This document shows, piece after piece, positions 33,292-43,120 of a stretch of DNA of 64,000 nucleotides. This stretch comes from an uncultured Clostridia bacterium (lineage in GTDB: Bacteria; Bacillota; Clostridia; Lachnospirales; CAG-274): the NCBI GenBank assembly GCA_947591605.1, contig CANQDF010000002.1:62001-126000 (forward strand). The letters run 5' to 3'. How positions within the stretch are numbered: the first letter of the stretch is position 1; each line of letters opens with the position of its first letter. The notes under the pieces were generated by a model. That model did no database searches. It saw only the letters and a program-made list of their open reading frames with translations, and had not been told where the DNA came from. A program made the position numbers and the translations under genes.

Positions 33292-34560
33292 ATGAAAAAA
33301 TCAAATATTAAAGCTGCGGTGCGCCGCTTTTGCGGCATTGTGCTTGCATCTGCGGTATCCGTACCGTTTTTTGCGGGCTGTGCGTCGGAAAACGACAAGC
33401 TGCCGGAGGTAAGGCTTTCGCTCTGGACAGACGAAAGCAATGCGCCGCTTTTACGGGAGCAGCTTGACAGCTTTGCCGAGCTGCACAAGGACGAGGCGGT
33501 CTTTGAGTTTACAATAAGCATGGAGGGCGAGGACACCTGTAAGGAAACGGTGCTTGCCGATCCCGAGGGGGCTGCCGATATATACACCTTTGCCGACGAT
33601 CAGTTTGAGGAGCTTTGCCTCAATGACGTGCTGCTTGAAATAACAAAGGACGCACAGGATGTGACAGATGCCTGCGGCGGCGAGGATTCCTCCGCAATAC
33701 AGGCGGCAACGTATGACGGCAGGCTGTATGCTTATCCCGAAACGGCGGGCAACAGCTATTTTTTGTATTACAATAAGGCGTACTTTTCTCCGGAGGATGT
33801 TAAAAGTATGGATACCATACTTGCAAAGGCGGAGGAGAGCGGCAAAAAATTTACCATGGATTACGGCAGCGGCTGGTATATATACTCGTTTTTCAAGGGA
33901 GCGGGGCTTGACCTGAGCTGCGCCGATGACGGCGTTACAAACATATGCAACTGGAACGCCGCAGATACCGAGCCCTATACGGGCGTTGACGTTGCAAGGG
34001 CAATGCTGGATATTTCCTCAAGCAAGGCGTTTGTATCGCTTAACGATGACGGCTTTGTGGAGGGCGTTAAGGACGGCACCGTGATAGCGGGCATAAACGG
34101 AGCATGGAATGCGGAAACCGTTGAGCAGGCATGGGGAGATAACTTTGCCGCAGCAAAGCTGCCTACCTTTACCATAAAGGGCAGCCAAGAGCAGATGTGC
34201 TGCTTTACGGGCTTTAAGCTTGTGGGCATAAACAAATTTACAAAGTATCCCGAGTACTGCATGGAGCTTGCCTCCTACCTGACCGATGAGGAAAATCAGC
34301 TCAAACGCTTTGAGTACAGCGGCGAGTGTCCCGTAAACATAAATGCGGCGGCAAACGAGGATGTGCAGGCATCTCCCGTTGTATCCGCACTTGCGCAGCA
34401 GTCGTCATTCGGATACATACAAAGTGTTGCCGACCCGTTCTGGGACGCATCAAGCAAGCTGGGCGTATACCTTGCCTCGGGCAACCTCGACGGCAGGGAT
34501 CTGCAGCAGCTGCTTGACGAGGCACAGCAGGCTATAGTTGAACCGTCCGTTAATAAATAA
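33292..34560 (+). CDS. Extracellular solute-binding lipoprotein (family 1, sugar-type)
   Basis: 422 residues. A lipoprotein signal peptide with lipobox FFAGC (Cys 30) is followed by an SBP_bac_1-like fold: VRLSLWTDESNAPLLREQLDSF at the N-terminal lobe, AATYDGRLYAYPETAGNSYFLYYNKAYF, and GINGAWNAETVEQAWGDNFAAAKLPTF with VGINKFTKYPEYCMELASYL in the C lobe. It looks like a carbohydrate-binding ABC substrate-binding protein, but no permease or ATPase gene is adjacent. Instead its end is followed within 20 bp by a membrane EAL phosphodiesterase gene, which suggests a ligand sensor rather than a transport role. The ligand is not predictable. Confidence 0.88.
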   Translation: MKKSNIKAAVRRFCGIVLASAVSVPFFAGCASENDKLPEVRLSLWTDESNAPLLREQLDSFAELHKDEAVFEFTISMEGEDTCKETVLADPEGAADIYTFADDQFEELCLNDVLLEITKDAQDVTDACGGEDSSAIQAATYDGRLYAYPETAGNSYFLYYNKAYFSPEDVKSMDTILAKAEESGKKFTMDYGSGWYIYSFFKGAGLDLSCADDGVTNICNWNAADTEPYTGVDVARAMLDISSSKAFVSLNDDGFVEGVKDGTVIAGINGAWNAETVEQAWGDNFAAAKLPTFTIKGSQEQMCCFTGFKLVGINKFTKYPEYCMELASYLTDEENQLKRFEYSGECPVNINAAANEDVQASPVVSALAQQSSFGYIQSVADPFWDASSKLGVYLASGNLDGRDLQQLLDEAQQAIVEPSVNK

Positions 34561-34579
34561 GCATCGGGGGATGGCTGTT

Positions 34580-36538
34580 ATGGAGCATTTTACCGAAAAC
34601 TCAAAGGGCGTTGCCCGCAGAAAATATCTCACAAGGCGTATAAGGCGTTTTGTGGTTGTACTTTCGCTCACAGGCCTTATAGCTATAGTGTTTCTCAGGG
34701 GCAGCCTCAGCATAATTGCGCAAAATTATTCCGAGATAGTCAACGAGGGCTATACCAACACAGAGTATGTGCGTGCCGTTGACAGGGATCTTTATCATCA
34801 TCAGGTGCTTGTGACCGAGCACCTTATAACCTCCTCACCGCAGGAAAAGGAAAAGCTTGAAAAACAGATAAATAAGCTTGAGGAGCATATGCAGCAGGTG
34901 CTCAAAGAGTTTGGCACAAATATGAAGGGGCACAGATACGAGTCATACTACCACAGCATTTACTCCGATATACGTGCCTACCTTAAAAATGTGAGCATCA
35001 TCTTTGATTTCAGCCGCAATAACGATACCGAAACGGCGGCATATTACATGGATACCTCGCTCGGAGATTATATAGACACCGTAAACCAAAAGGTAAGCGA
35101 GTTTGAGCAGCTTACAAGCGACGATATGAGTGCGGCAAGGGATAAGCTCAACAGAAACACGCTTTTTGTGGATATAGGCTCGTATATACTGCTCTTTTTT
35201 ATACTGTCCGGGTCGTTTTTGGGGCTTATGGTGTGCTTCAGGATGTATGCCGAGATAGTGTATACCGATGCGGTAACGGGCGCCGCAAACTATGACAGAT
35301 TTCTTGAAATTGGGGAAAAATATTCCCACTCGGGCACACTGTCGGAGTATGCGGTACTTTCGCCCAATATAAAGGATTTTAAATATATGTCCTCCGTCAT
35401 AGGCACAAACGGAGAGGAGGCGGTGCTTACCGAGTACGCCTCACGCATTGTTGGCTTTCTTGAAAAAGGCGAGGTGCTTGCAAGGATAAACAACGACAAC
35501 TTTATTGCCCTCATCAAAAAGGACAGGGCGGAAAAAATTTTGGAACATATAAAAAATATGCCCGTTACCGTGACGGTAAAAAATAACGATAAAAAATTTG
35601 CCATACAGTCACGGTGCGGCATTTACCTTGCGGAGGACGGCGACAGCATAAGCAAGGCGGTAAACCGTGCCGTTTCCGCCATGGAGGAATCACGCAAATC
35701 GTCCGCCTCGGACTTTGTGTGGTATACGCATGAGCTTTTGGATAAGGAAAAGAACGACGGAGAGGTAATTGCCGACTTCAGATATGCGCTTGCAAACGAG
35801 CAATTCAAGGTGTACTATCAGCCCAAGGTCGACCTTGACTCGCAGCTGCTGTGCGGCAGCGAAGCCCTTGCACGCTGGATAAGGGATTCAAAGACCGTAC
35901 CTCCCGCAAAATTCATACCCATATTGGAGGAAAAGGGCTATGTCACCGAGCTTGATTTTTATGTATTCGAGCAGGTCTGCAAGGATATAGCACGCTGGAA
36001 GGAAAACGGCATCGAGCCGGTGCGCATATCGGTCAATTTTTCCAAGCTGCACCTTAAAAACGCATATTTTGCGGAGGATATATTTGAGATCATGCAAAAA
36101 TACGGCATAGAGAGCCGCTATATCGAGATAGAGCTTACCGAATCCTCGGGCTATGAGGATTTTGACGCCATGACAAAATTTGTGGACAGGATGCAGAACA
36201 ACGGCATATATACCGCAATAGACGATTTTGGTACGGGCTATTCCTCGCTGTCTATGCTTAAGGATATGGATATAAATGTTGTAAAGCTGGATAAATCCTT
36301 TTTAAACGGACTGGAGAACACGGTCACTCAAAAGGTGATAGGCAATATAATCAAAATGATAACCGACCTTAACAAGCTTGTTATATGCGAGGGCGTCGAA
36401 ACCGAGGAGCAGGCGGCTTTTTTGAGGTCGGTAAAGTGCCGCACGGTGCAGGGCTTTTTGTACGATAAGCCCCTGCCCTGCAGCGAGTTTGAAGAGCGGC
36501 TTAAAAACCCAAAATATACCGGCAGGCTGCAAGATTAA
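34580..36538 (+). CDS. Membrane sensor with degenerate GGDEF and EAL (c-di-GMP phosphodiesterase)
   Basis: 652 residues from ATG 34580; GGGGG at 34565-34569 is the best-placed ribosome binding site, and earlier starts overlap it or the upstream gene. TM1 (about 15-36), an extracytoplasmic helical-bundle sensor of about 150 residues (EEHMQQVLKEFGTNMKGHRYESYYHSIYSDI), and TM2 (about 198-220). The GGDEF-like domain (about 235-385) has NNDNF (about 304) where active cyclases have GG[DE]EF, so it should not make c-di-GMP. The EAL domain (about 405-650) keeps SEALARW (about 427), VNFS, ELTESSG and DDFGTGYSSL (about 548), consistent with hydrolysis. It is operonic with the solute-binding lipoprotein. 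Confidence 0.9.
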   Translation: MEHFTENSKGVARRKYLTRRIRRFVVVLSLTGLIAIVFLRGSLSIIAQNYSEIVNEGYTNTEYVRAVDRDLYHHQVLVTEHLITSSPQEKEKLEKQINKLEEHMQQVLKEFGTNMKGHRYESYYHSIYSDIRAYLKNVSIIFDFSRNNDTETAAYYMDTSLGDYIDTVNQKVSEFEQLTSDDMSAARDKLNRNTLFVDIGSYILLFFILSGSFLGLMVCFRMYAEIVYTDAVTGAANYDRFLEIGEKYSHSGTLSEYAVLSPNIKDFKYMSSVIGTNGEEAVLTEYASRIVGFLEKGEVLARINNDNFIALIKKDRAEKILEHIKNMPVTVTVKNNDKKFAIQSRCGIYLAEDGDSISKAVNRAVSAMEESRKSSASDFVWYTHELLDKEKNDGEVIADFRYALANEQFKVYYQPKVDLDSQLLCGSEALARWIRDSKTVPPAKFIPILEEKGYVTELDFYVFEQVCKDIARWKENGIEPVRISVNFSKLHLKNAYFAEDIFEIMQKYGIESRYIEIELTESSGYEDFDAMTKFVDRMQNNGIYTAIDDFGTGYSSLSMLKDMDINVVKLDKSFLNGLENTVTQKVIGNIIKMITDLNKLVICEGVETEEQAAFLRSVKCRTVQGFLYDKPLPCSEFEERLKNPKYTGRLQD

Positions 36539-36566
36539 TTATAGGATGTTATTTTTGTGATACGCT

Positions 36567-36598
36567 TGCAGGAAATGCTTGCATTTCCTGCATTTTTT
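36567..36598 (+). terminator. Terminator of the SBP-EAL operon
   Basis: TGCAGGAAATGC / GCATTTCCTGCA hairpin plus a run of six T, 28 bp after the EAL stop. It is identical to the hairpin at 6519-6550. Confidence 0.88.
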
Positions 36599-36602
36599 AT
36601 GT

Positions 36603-36631
36603 TTGCTTTAAGACTGCAGCCGTGGTATAAT
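36603..36631 (+). promoter_or_regulatory. Promoter of the miaB-mutSL operon
   Basis: TTGCTT (36603-36608), 17-bp spacer, TATAAT (36626-36631). Confidence 0.65.
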
Positions 36632-36675
36632 ATAAGGTACAGGCTTTTGCCCATAACAGCATTGGAGGAAATATT

Positions 36676-38100
36676 GTGGAAGGAACGATGGCTCTGCCGG
36701 GCGTGGATTCGCTTGAAGTGCAGAAAAAATATATATCTCTTATAAAGGAAAAAAACACGGTCTATGAAAACGAAAACGGCAGAAAAAGGCTGGCATGCGT
36801 AATTACATTCGGCTGCCAGATGAATGCGCACGATTCCGAAAAGCTGCTCGGTATGCTCTGCGAAATGGGCTACGGCAGCACCGACAAGGAGCAGGATGCG
36901 GATTTTATAATATACAACACCTGCTGTGTGAGGGAAAATGCCGAAAACAGGGTATACGGAAACCTCGGCTACCTTAAGCACAAAAAGGCAGAGAAGCCCG
37001 ATATGAAAATAGCCCTGTGCGGCTGTATGATGCAGCAGCCCACAGCGCTTGAAACAATAAGGCAAAAATACAGACATGTGGATATAGTGTTCGGCACCTT
37101 TAACCTGTACAGGCTGCCGGAGCTGCTTTACACCAACATAGAGAGCGGCTCCCCGGTTTTTGACATATGGGACAGGCACGGGGAGATCGCGGAGGATCTG
37201 CCCTCCATACGCAAGTACAGGTTCAAGGCAAGCGTCAATATTATGTACGGGTGCAACAACTTTTGCTCATACTGCATAGTGCCCTATGTGAGGGGCAGGG
37301 AGCGCAGCCGCACCCCGGAGGATATTCTCTGCGAGGTAAGGCGGCTTGCAGACGACGGTGTAAAGGAGGTCACCCTTCTGGGGCAAAACGTAAACAGCTA
37401 CGGCAGGGGGCTTGAGCAAAAAACCTCGTTTGCAGAGCTTTTAAGGCTTATAAACGGCGTTGACGGCATAGAGAGGATAAGGTTTATGACAAGCCACCCC
37501 AAGGATCTGTCCGACGAGCTTATAAGCGCCATGGCAGAGTGCAAAAAGGTATGCAGGCATATACATCTGCCCGTACAGGCAGGCTGCAACGCCATACTTG
37601 AAAAAATGAACAGGCACTACACCAAGGAGAAATACCTTGAAACGGTGTATAAAATAAAAAAGGCAATGCCCGACTGCGCCGTGACCACCGATATAATGGT
37701 GGGCTTCCCGGGGGAGGGCGACAGAGAAACGGACGACACCATAGATGTTATAAAAAAGGCAAGGTTTTCGGGTGCGTTCACATTTATATATTCCAGGCGC
37801 ACGGGTACACCCGCCGCCGTTATGGAAGATCAGGTGAGCGAGGAGCAGGCAAAGCGCAGCTTCAACAGGGTGCTGGAGGCTTTGAACCCCATAATATACG
37901 AGCTTAATACCCAAAAAATAGGCTCTGTCTTTGATGTGCTTGCCGAGGAGGTAAGCTCGGGCGACGCAAGCTTTATCACGGGCAGGACGGACGATAACTC
38001 GCTTGTGCATTTCAAAGGCGGCAGGGAGCTTATAGGCAGCTTTGTGAGGGTAAAAATAACCGAGTGCAAAACATTTTATCTTATAGGAGAAAGGATCTGA
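36676..38100 (+). CDS. miaB: tRNA-2-methylthio-N6-dimethylallyladenosine synthase MiaB
   Basis: 474 residues from GTG 36676 (GGAGGAAATATT). Radical-SAM methylthiotransferase that converts i6A37 to ms2i6A37 in tRNAs reading UNN codons. The N-terminal UPF0004 domain carries the auxiliary-cluster cysteines (FGCQMNAHDSE, YNTCCVRENAENR, ALCGCMMQQ). The radical-SAM motif is CNNFCSYC (about 194-201) and a TRAM domain closes the protein. It opens the operon miaB-ylbF/ricA-mutS-mutL, an order close to that in Bacillus (ymcB-ymcA, then mutS-mutL). Confidence 0.97.
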   Translation: MEGTMALPGVDSLEVQKKYISLIKEKNTVYENENGRKRLACVITFGCQMNAHDSEKLLGMLCEMGYGSTDKEQDADFIIYNTCCVRENAENRVYGNLGYLKHKKAEKPDMKIALCGCMMQQPTALETIRQKYRHVDIVFGTFNLYRLPELLYTNIESGSPVFDIWDRHGEIAEDLPSIRKYRFKASVNIMYGCNNFCSYCIVPYVRGRERSRTPEDILCEVRRLADDGVKEVTLLGQNVNSYGRGLEQKTSFAELLRLINGVDGIERIRFMTSHPKDLSDELISAMAECKKVCRHIHLPVQAGCNAILEKMNRHYTKEKYLETVYKIKKAMPDCAVTTDIMVGFPGEGDRETDDTIDVIKKARFSGAFTFIYSRRTGTPAAVMEDQVSEEQAKRSFNRVLEALNPIIYELNTQKIGSVFDVLAEEVSSGDASFITGRTDDNSLVHFKGGRELIGSFVRVKITECKTFYLIGERI

Positions 38101-38104
38101 GGTC

Positions 38105-38491
38105 ATGACGGTATACGAGCTTGCAAGAGAGCTTGGCAATAAAATGCTTCAAAGCGACGAGGGAAAGGCGGTAGCGGATGCAAGGTATGTATTTGACGGT
38201 GATAAGGAGGCGCAGAGCAAGCTCTTTAATTACAGCAATTACAAGGCGTCCGTACAGCAAAAATACAACAGCGGGCTTATAAACGACGAGGAGCTTGCGG
38301 CGGAAAGCGTAAAGCTGGGCGAAATGATGGAGGAGCTTAAGCAAAACCCCGTTATCACCGATATGCTGGATGCGGAAACAAAATTCAGCATGATGGTAAA
38401 CGAGGTCATGAGCATACTCAACGCTACCGTAACAGGCAGCGCAGAGGGCGGATGCAGCGGCAACTGTGCAAGCTGCGGCGGCTGTCACTGA
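38105..38491 (+). CDS. YlbF/YmcA (RicA-like) regulator
   Basis: 128 residues, 4 bp after miaB. All-helical YlbF-family sequence (YELARELGNKMLQSDEGKAVADARYVFDGDKEAQSKLFNY) with a Cys/Gly-rich C-terminal tail, GGCSGNCASCGGC. In B. subtilis the RicA-RicF-RicT complex carries 4Fe-4S clusters and helps RNase Y mature mRNAs, and ymcA (ricA) is next to miaB as here. The Cys tail fits cluster binding. Assignment to RicA rather than RicF (YlbF) rests on gene order. RicT/YaaT is not in the window. Confidence 0.85.
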   Translation: MTVYELARELGNKMLQSDEGKAVADARYVFDGDKEAQSKLFNYSNYKASVQQKYNSGLINDEELAAESVKLGEMMEELKQNPVITDMLDAETKFSMMVNEVMSILNATVTGSAEGGCSGNCASCGGCH

Positions 38492-38522
38492 CGACCGCCC
38501 GTGCGGTAAAGGAGAAGCGATT

Positions 38523-41123
38523 ATGGCAAAGTACACACCTATGATGGAACAGTATTTGCAGATAAAGGACAAATACAAATACTGTCTGCTTTTTTACAGA
38601 TTGGGTGATTTTTATGAGCTGTTTTTTGACGATGCGCTTATTGCCTCCAGGGAGCTTGAAATAACCCTTACCGGCAAGGACTGCGGCATGCCCGAGCGTG
38701 CGCCTATGTGCGGCGTGCCGTTCCACAGTGCGGACGGATATATAGCACGCCTTGTCGAAAAGGGCTACAAGGTGGCGATCTGCGAGCAGGTGGAGGATCC
38801 GAAGGCTGCAAAGGGCATTGTAAAAAGAGATGTAATAAGGATAGTCACCCCCGGTACGGTGCTGGATACCAACGTACTCGAAGAGGGCAAAAACAACTAT
38901 ATAATGTGCATTTACGAGCATAAAAAGGGCTACGGCGTTGCGGTGTGCGATGTATCCACGGGCGAGTTTGACGTTACGTCGTTCGGCTACGACGAGGATA
39001 ACAAGGTCATTGACGAGATAGCACGTTTTATGCCCTCAGAGATAATATCGGGCACCGATTTTTCGCTTGCGGAGCGTATAGAAAAGGTGTTTGACCTTAA
39101 AACAAGCAGTGTTGAGGACAGGAGCTTTGACTTTGCCGATGCGGATATGTGCCTTTGCAGCCATTTCAGGGTGCTCAATTTGGGCGCCTTCGGTCTGGAC
39201 GGAGATATACTCTGCATAGGTGCGGCGGGTGCTCTCATGAAGTACCTTATATATACGCAAAAAAACTCGCTTAGCCACATATCGGCAATAAAAAAATATA
39301 CCTCGGGCAAATATATGGTTTTGGATATAAGCTCCAGGCGCAATCTGGAGCTTACGGCAAACATAAGGGACAGAGGCAGGAGGGGCACCCTTTTGCAGGT
39401 GCTTGACAAGACAAAAACGGCAATGGGCGCAAGGCTTTTGAGGAGCTGGATAGAGCAGCCCCTTACCGACTGCGGCGAGATACAAAAAAGGCTTGACGCC
39501 GTTGAGGCAATAAAAAACAGTGCATTTGAAAACGCCGACCTTAAGGAGCTTTTAAGCACCGTTTACGATATAGAAAGGCTTATGGGCAAGGTGGTCTACG
39601 GCAGTGCAAACGCCAGGGATCTGCTCTCGCTTAAGCTCTCGTTTGAAAACCTGCCGCATATAAAAAGGCTTGCGGGTGGCTTTGAGAGCAGCTGCACGGC
39701 AGAGCTTGCCGAAATGATGGATCCCCTTGAGGATATTTATGCCCTGATAAGGGACAATATAAACGACGATCCTCCCGTTACCCTGCGTGAGGGCAGGCTT
39801 ATCAAGGAGGGCGCCGACAAGGAGATAGACACCCTGCGCTCCGCAAGGGAAAAGGGCGCCTCGTGGCTGATGGAGCTTGAAGCAAAGGAGAAAGAGCTTA
39901 CAGGCATAAAAAAGCTCAAAATAAGCTACAACAAGGTTTTTGGCTATTACATTGAGGTAACAAACGGCAACAAGGATCTTGTGCCGGAGCGCTATATAAG
40001 AAAGCAGACCCTTGTAAACTGCGAAAGGTACATAACCCCCGAGCTTAAGGAAATTGAGGATACCATAGTAAACGCACAGGAAAAGCTTGAACTGCTGGAA
40101 TACGAGCTTTTTTCAAAAATAAGGCAGACCGTTGCCGACAATCTGGACAGGATACAGCGCACCTCCTCGGCAATTGCGGTGTGCGATGTGCTGCGCTCCC
40201 TTGCCGAGGCTGCCGAAAAAAATTCCTATACAAAGCCGATTGTGGATACAAGCGGTGTGATAGATATAAAAAACGGCAGACATCCCGTAGTGGAGCAGAC
40301 ACTTAAGGGAGAGGGCTTTATACCTAACGATGTAAAGCTGGATACGGGCGAAAACAGGCTTGCAATAATCACAGGCCCCAACATGGCAGGCAAATCCACA
40401 TATATGCGTCAGACGGCGCTGCTTGTGCTTATGGCTCAGATAGGCTCTTTTGTGCCTGCCGACTCGGCACATATAGGCATAACCGACAGGATATTTACAA
40501 GGGTAGGCGCCTCGGATGACCTTGCAACGGGTCAGTCCACATTTATGGTGGAAATGGTGGAGGTTGCCAACATACTTAACAATGCGGACAAAAACAGTCT
40601 GCTTATACTTGACGAGATAGGCAGGGGCACCTCTACCTTTGACGGGCTGAGCATCGCATGGGCGGTGCTGGAGCATATTGCACTCAAAACGGGCGCAAGG
40701 ACACTGTTTGCCACGCACTACCATGAGCTTACCGAGCTTGAGGGCAAGGTGGACGGCGTTAAAAACTACTGTGTAAGCGTAAAGGAGCAGGGCGGACAGG
40801 TCATTTTTTTGCGTAAGATAATACCGGGCGGCACCGACAGGAGCTACGGTGTGCATGTCGCAAGGCTTGCGGGCGTGCCCGATTCGGTCACCGAAAGGGC
40901 GGACGAAATACTGCGTGTGCTTGCCGACAGCGGCAGCATGACATTTGTGCCCGTGCCAGACAGCGATGAGGACTATGTGTACAAAAGGCCGTCTATGGAG
41001 CCCGAAATACTCAGATTCAGTGAAATAGGCGATGAATTAAGCACGCTTGACATAAACTCGATGACGCCCTTTGACGCCCTTAAAAAGCTTTTTGAGCTTA
41101 AGGAAAAGGTAAATAAATTATGA
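38523..41123 (+). CDS. mutS: DNA mismatch repair protein MutS
   Basis: 866 residues from ATG 38523 (AAGGAGAAGCGATT); the longer frame overlaps the previous gene without support. Mismatch-binding domain I has the Phe-X-Glu motif in YRLGDFYELFFDDA. Core, clamp and ATPase domains follow, with Walker A GPNMAGKST (about 618-626), LLILDEIGRGTSTFDG and FATHYHELTELE. It recognises mismatches and small loops and recruits MutL. Overlap with mutL is ATGA. Confidence 0.97.
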   Translation: MAKYTPMMEQYLQIKDKYKYCLLFYRLGDFYELFFDDALIASRELEITLTGKDCGMPERAPMCGVPFHSADGYIARLVEKGYKVAICEQVEDPKAAKGIVKRDVIRIVTPGTVLDTNVLEEGKNNYIMCIYEHKKGYGVAVCDVSTGEFDVTSFGYDEDNKVIDEIARFMPSEIISGTDFSLAERIEKVFDLKTSSVEDRSFDFADADMCLCSHFRVLNLGAFGLDGDILCIGAAGALMKYLIYTQKNSLSHISAIKKYTSGKYMVLDISSRRNLELTANIRDRGRRGTLLQVLDKTKTAMGARLLRSWIEQPLTDCGEIQKRLDAVEAIKNSAFENADLKELLSTVYDIERLMGKVVYGSANARDLLSLKLSFENLPHIKRLAGGFESSCTAELAEMMDPLEDIYALIRDNINDDPPVTLREGRLIKEGADKEIDTLRSAREKGASWLMELEAKEKELTGIKKLKISYNKVFGYYIEVTNGNKDLVPERYIRKQTLVNCERYITPELKEIEDTIVNAQEKLELLEYELFSKIRQTVADNLDRIQRTSSAIAVCDVLRSLAEAAEKNSYTKPIVDTSGVIDIKNGRHPVVEQTLKGEGFIPNDVKLDTGENRLAIITGPNMAGKSTYMRQTALLVLMAQIGSFVPADSAHIGITDRIFTRVGASDDLATGQSTFMVEMVEVANILNNADKNSLLILDEIGRGTSTFDGLSIAWAVLEHIALKTGARTLFATHYHELTELEGKVDGVKNYCVSVKEQGGQVIFLRKIIPGGTDRSYGVHVARLAGVPDSVTERADEILRVLADSGSMTFVPVPDSDEDYVYKRPSMEPEILRFSEIGDELSTLDINSMTPFDALKKLFELKEKVNKL

Positions 41124-43057
41124 AGACGATACATTTGCTTGACAACAGCTTAATAGATAAAATAGCGGCAGGAGAGGTCGTGGAACGCCCTGCCTCCGTA
41201 GTCAAGGAGCTTTTGGAAAACTCTGTGGATGCGGGTGCGTCTGTTCTTGAGGTGGAGATAAAGGACGGCGGCACAAGCTATATAAGGATAACCGACAACG
41301 GCTGCGGCATACCTGCCGATGAGCTGCGCACCGCCTTTATGCGCCATGCCACAAGCAAGCTTGAAAAATTTGAGGATCTTGAGGATATAGCTACCCTCGG
41401 TTTCCGAGGCGAGGCGCTTTCAAGCATTGCCTCCGTTGCCGAGGTGGAGATGGTCACCTCCTGCTCGGACGGCGGTGAGGGCACAAGGATAGTGCTCAGC
41501 GGCGGCAGGGTGGTTGAGGAAAAACCGTCCGCAGCACGCAGGGGCACCACCATTACGGTAAAGGATCTGTTTTTCAACACCCCCGCAAGGCGCAAGTTTC
41601 TTAAAAAGCCCTCGGCGGAAAGCGGCTATGTGTCCGAAACGGTAAACCGCATAGCACTCGGGCACCCTCATATATCGGTAAAATATATAAACAACGGCAA
41701 CGTTATGCTGCATACCTCGGGCAGCGGCAGCCTCAAAGAGGCGGTGCTGTCAATATACGGCAGGCAGCAGGCAGCCTCTATGCTTGAAGCAAGGCTTTCA
41801 AGGGGCGGCTATACGCTTGACGGCCTTGTGTGCAAGCCCTCTCTTTCAAGGGCTAACAGGAGCTATGAAAGCTTTTTTATAAACGGGAGATATGTAAGGT
41901 CTTCCGTAGTTTCGGGGGCCGTTGAGGAGGCATACAAGGGCAGGCTCATGAACGGCAGATTTCCTGTTTTTATGCTCAATATGACGGTTCCTGCAAATAC
42001 GGTGGATGTAAATGTACACCCCACCAAGCTGGAGGTAAGGTTTTCGGACGAGAGCTTTATATACAGCCTTGTTTACGACACGGCGGCAAAGGCTCTGGGG
42101 GAAGCGGAGCTGATACCGCAAACGGAATGGGGACATGCCTCCTCCGAGCCTGTGAGGGAAGATCGGGAGCCCGAAAAGGTAATAGATCCGGGCAAAATCG
42201 ATGAGGGCAGGCTCAGGTTTGCCGAGGATCTCTCCTCGGAGGGAAGCAAGCACGGCACCGCCTTTGCCGACATAGTAAACCGTCTGTACGGCGGCAGGAC
42301 CGAAGAAGCTAAAGAGGAGCGCTCCGACTCGGACAAAAGTGCAAATACGGATATGCCAAAAACGGCGGAGAGTGCGGCAGCCTATGCTCCCAATACGGCA
42401 AAGCAAGCCGAGCTGCCTATGGATCCTGCCGAGGGCACCGCAAAAAATACCGTGTCCTCCGACGAAAGAAAGCCGTTTTTTACCCATTACAAGATAATAG
42501 GGCAGGTATTCAATACCTATTGGATAGTTGAACAGGATGACAAAATGTACCTTATAGACCAGCATGCCGCCCACGAAAGGGTGCTTTACGAGCGCCTTGT
42601 AAAAAGAGTAAACGAGGGCGACAGCGTAAGTCAGCTGCTTTTGCAGCCGATCGCCTTGAGCCTTACCGAGTCCGAGGCCGCCATAGTGGAGGAAAACAGC
42701 TCCCTGCTGTCGGAATTCGGCTATGATATAGAGCAGCTCGGTCCGGGGGCATATGCACTGAGGGCTGTGCCGTTTGTGTTTGACAGCCCCACAGGTGCGC
42801 CGTTCTTCCTGGATATAATAGACGTGCTTAAGGATAAGGCTCTTAAAAGCATATACGATACAAAGCCGGATGCGCTTGCTGCAATGAGCTGCAGGGCTGC
42901 GGTAAAGGGCGGCAACAGGCTGAGCCTTACCGAGGCAAAGGCGCTTATAGAACAGATGCTGGAGCTGGAAAACCCATTTAACTGCCCCCACGGCAGACCT
43001 ACCATAATAGAAATGAGCAAATACGAGCTTGAAAAAAAGTTTAAAAGGGTGCTTTGA
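41120..43057 (+). CDS. mutL: DNA mismatch repair protein MutL (endonuclease-type)
   Basis: 645 residues, start overlapping the mutS stop by 4 bp. The N-terminal GHKL ATPase has KIAAGEVVERPASVVKEL, DNGCGI and GFRGEAL. A variable acidic linker spans about 330-450. The C-terminal domain has the endonuclease motif DQHAAHERVLYE (about 481), plus SCRAAVKGG and CPHGRPT, so this MutL should nick DNA itself, as expected in organisms without MutH. Length and motifs are normal. Confidence 0.97.
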   Translation: MKTIHLLDNSLIDKIAAGEVVERPASVVKELLENSVDAGASVLEVEIKDGGTSYIRITDNGCGIPADELRTAFMRHATSKLEKFEDLEDIATLGFRGEALSSIASVAEVEMVTSCSDGGEGTRIVLSGGRVVEEKPSAARRGTTITVKDLFFNTPARRKFLKKPSAESGYVSETVNRIALGHPHISVKYINNGNVMLHTSGSGSLKEAVLSIYGRQQAASMLEARLSRGGYTLDGLVCKPSLSRANRSYESFFINGRYVRSSVVSGAVEEAYKGRLMNGRFPVFMLNMTVPANTVDVNVHPTKLEVRFSDESFIYSLVYDTAAKALGEAELIPQTEWGHASSEPVREDREPEKVIDPGKIDEGRLRFAEDLSSEGSKHGTAFADIVNRLYGGRTEEAKEERSDSDKSANTDMPKTAESAAAYAPNTAKQAELPMDPAEGTAKNTVSSDERKPFFTHYKIIGQVFNTYWIVEQDDKMYLIDQHAAHERVLYERLVKRVNEGDSVSQLLLQPIALSLTESEAAIVEENSSLLSEFGYDIEQLGPGAYALRAVPFVFDSPTGAPFFLDIIDVLKDKALKSIYDTKPDALAAMSCRAAVKGGNRLSLTEAKALIEQMLELENPFNCPHGRPTIIEMSKYELEKKFKRVL

Positions 43058-43120
43058 CCGACAGATATATTGCTTTTAAGGATATTTGCACCCTTGACGG
43101 TTTACAAGGAGAGTGGACAT

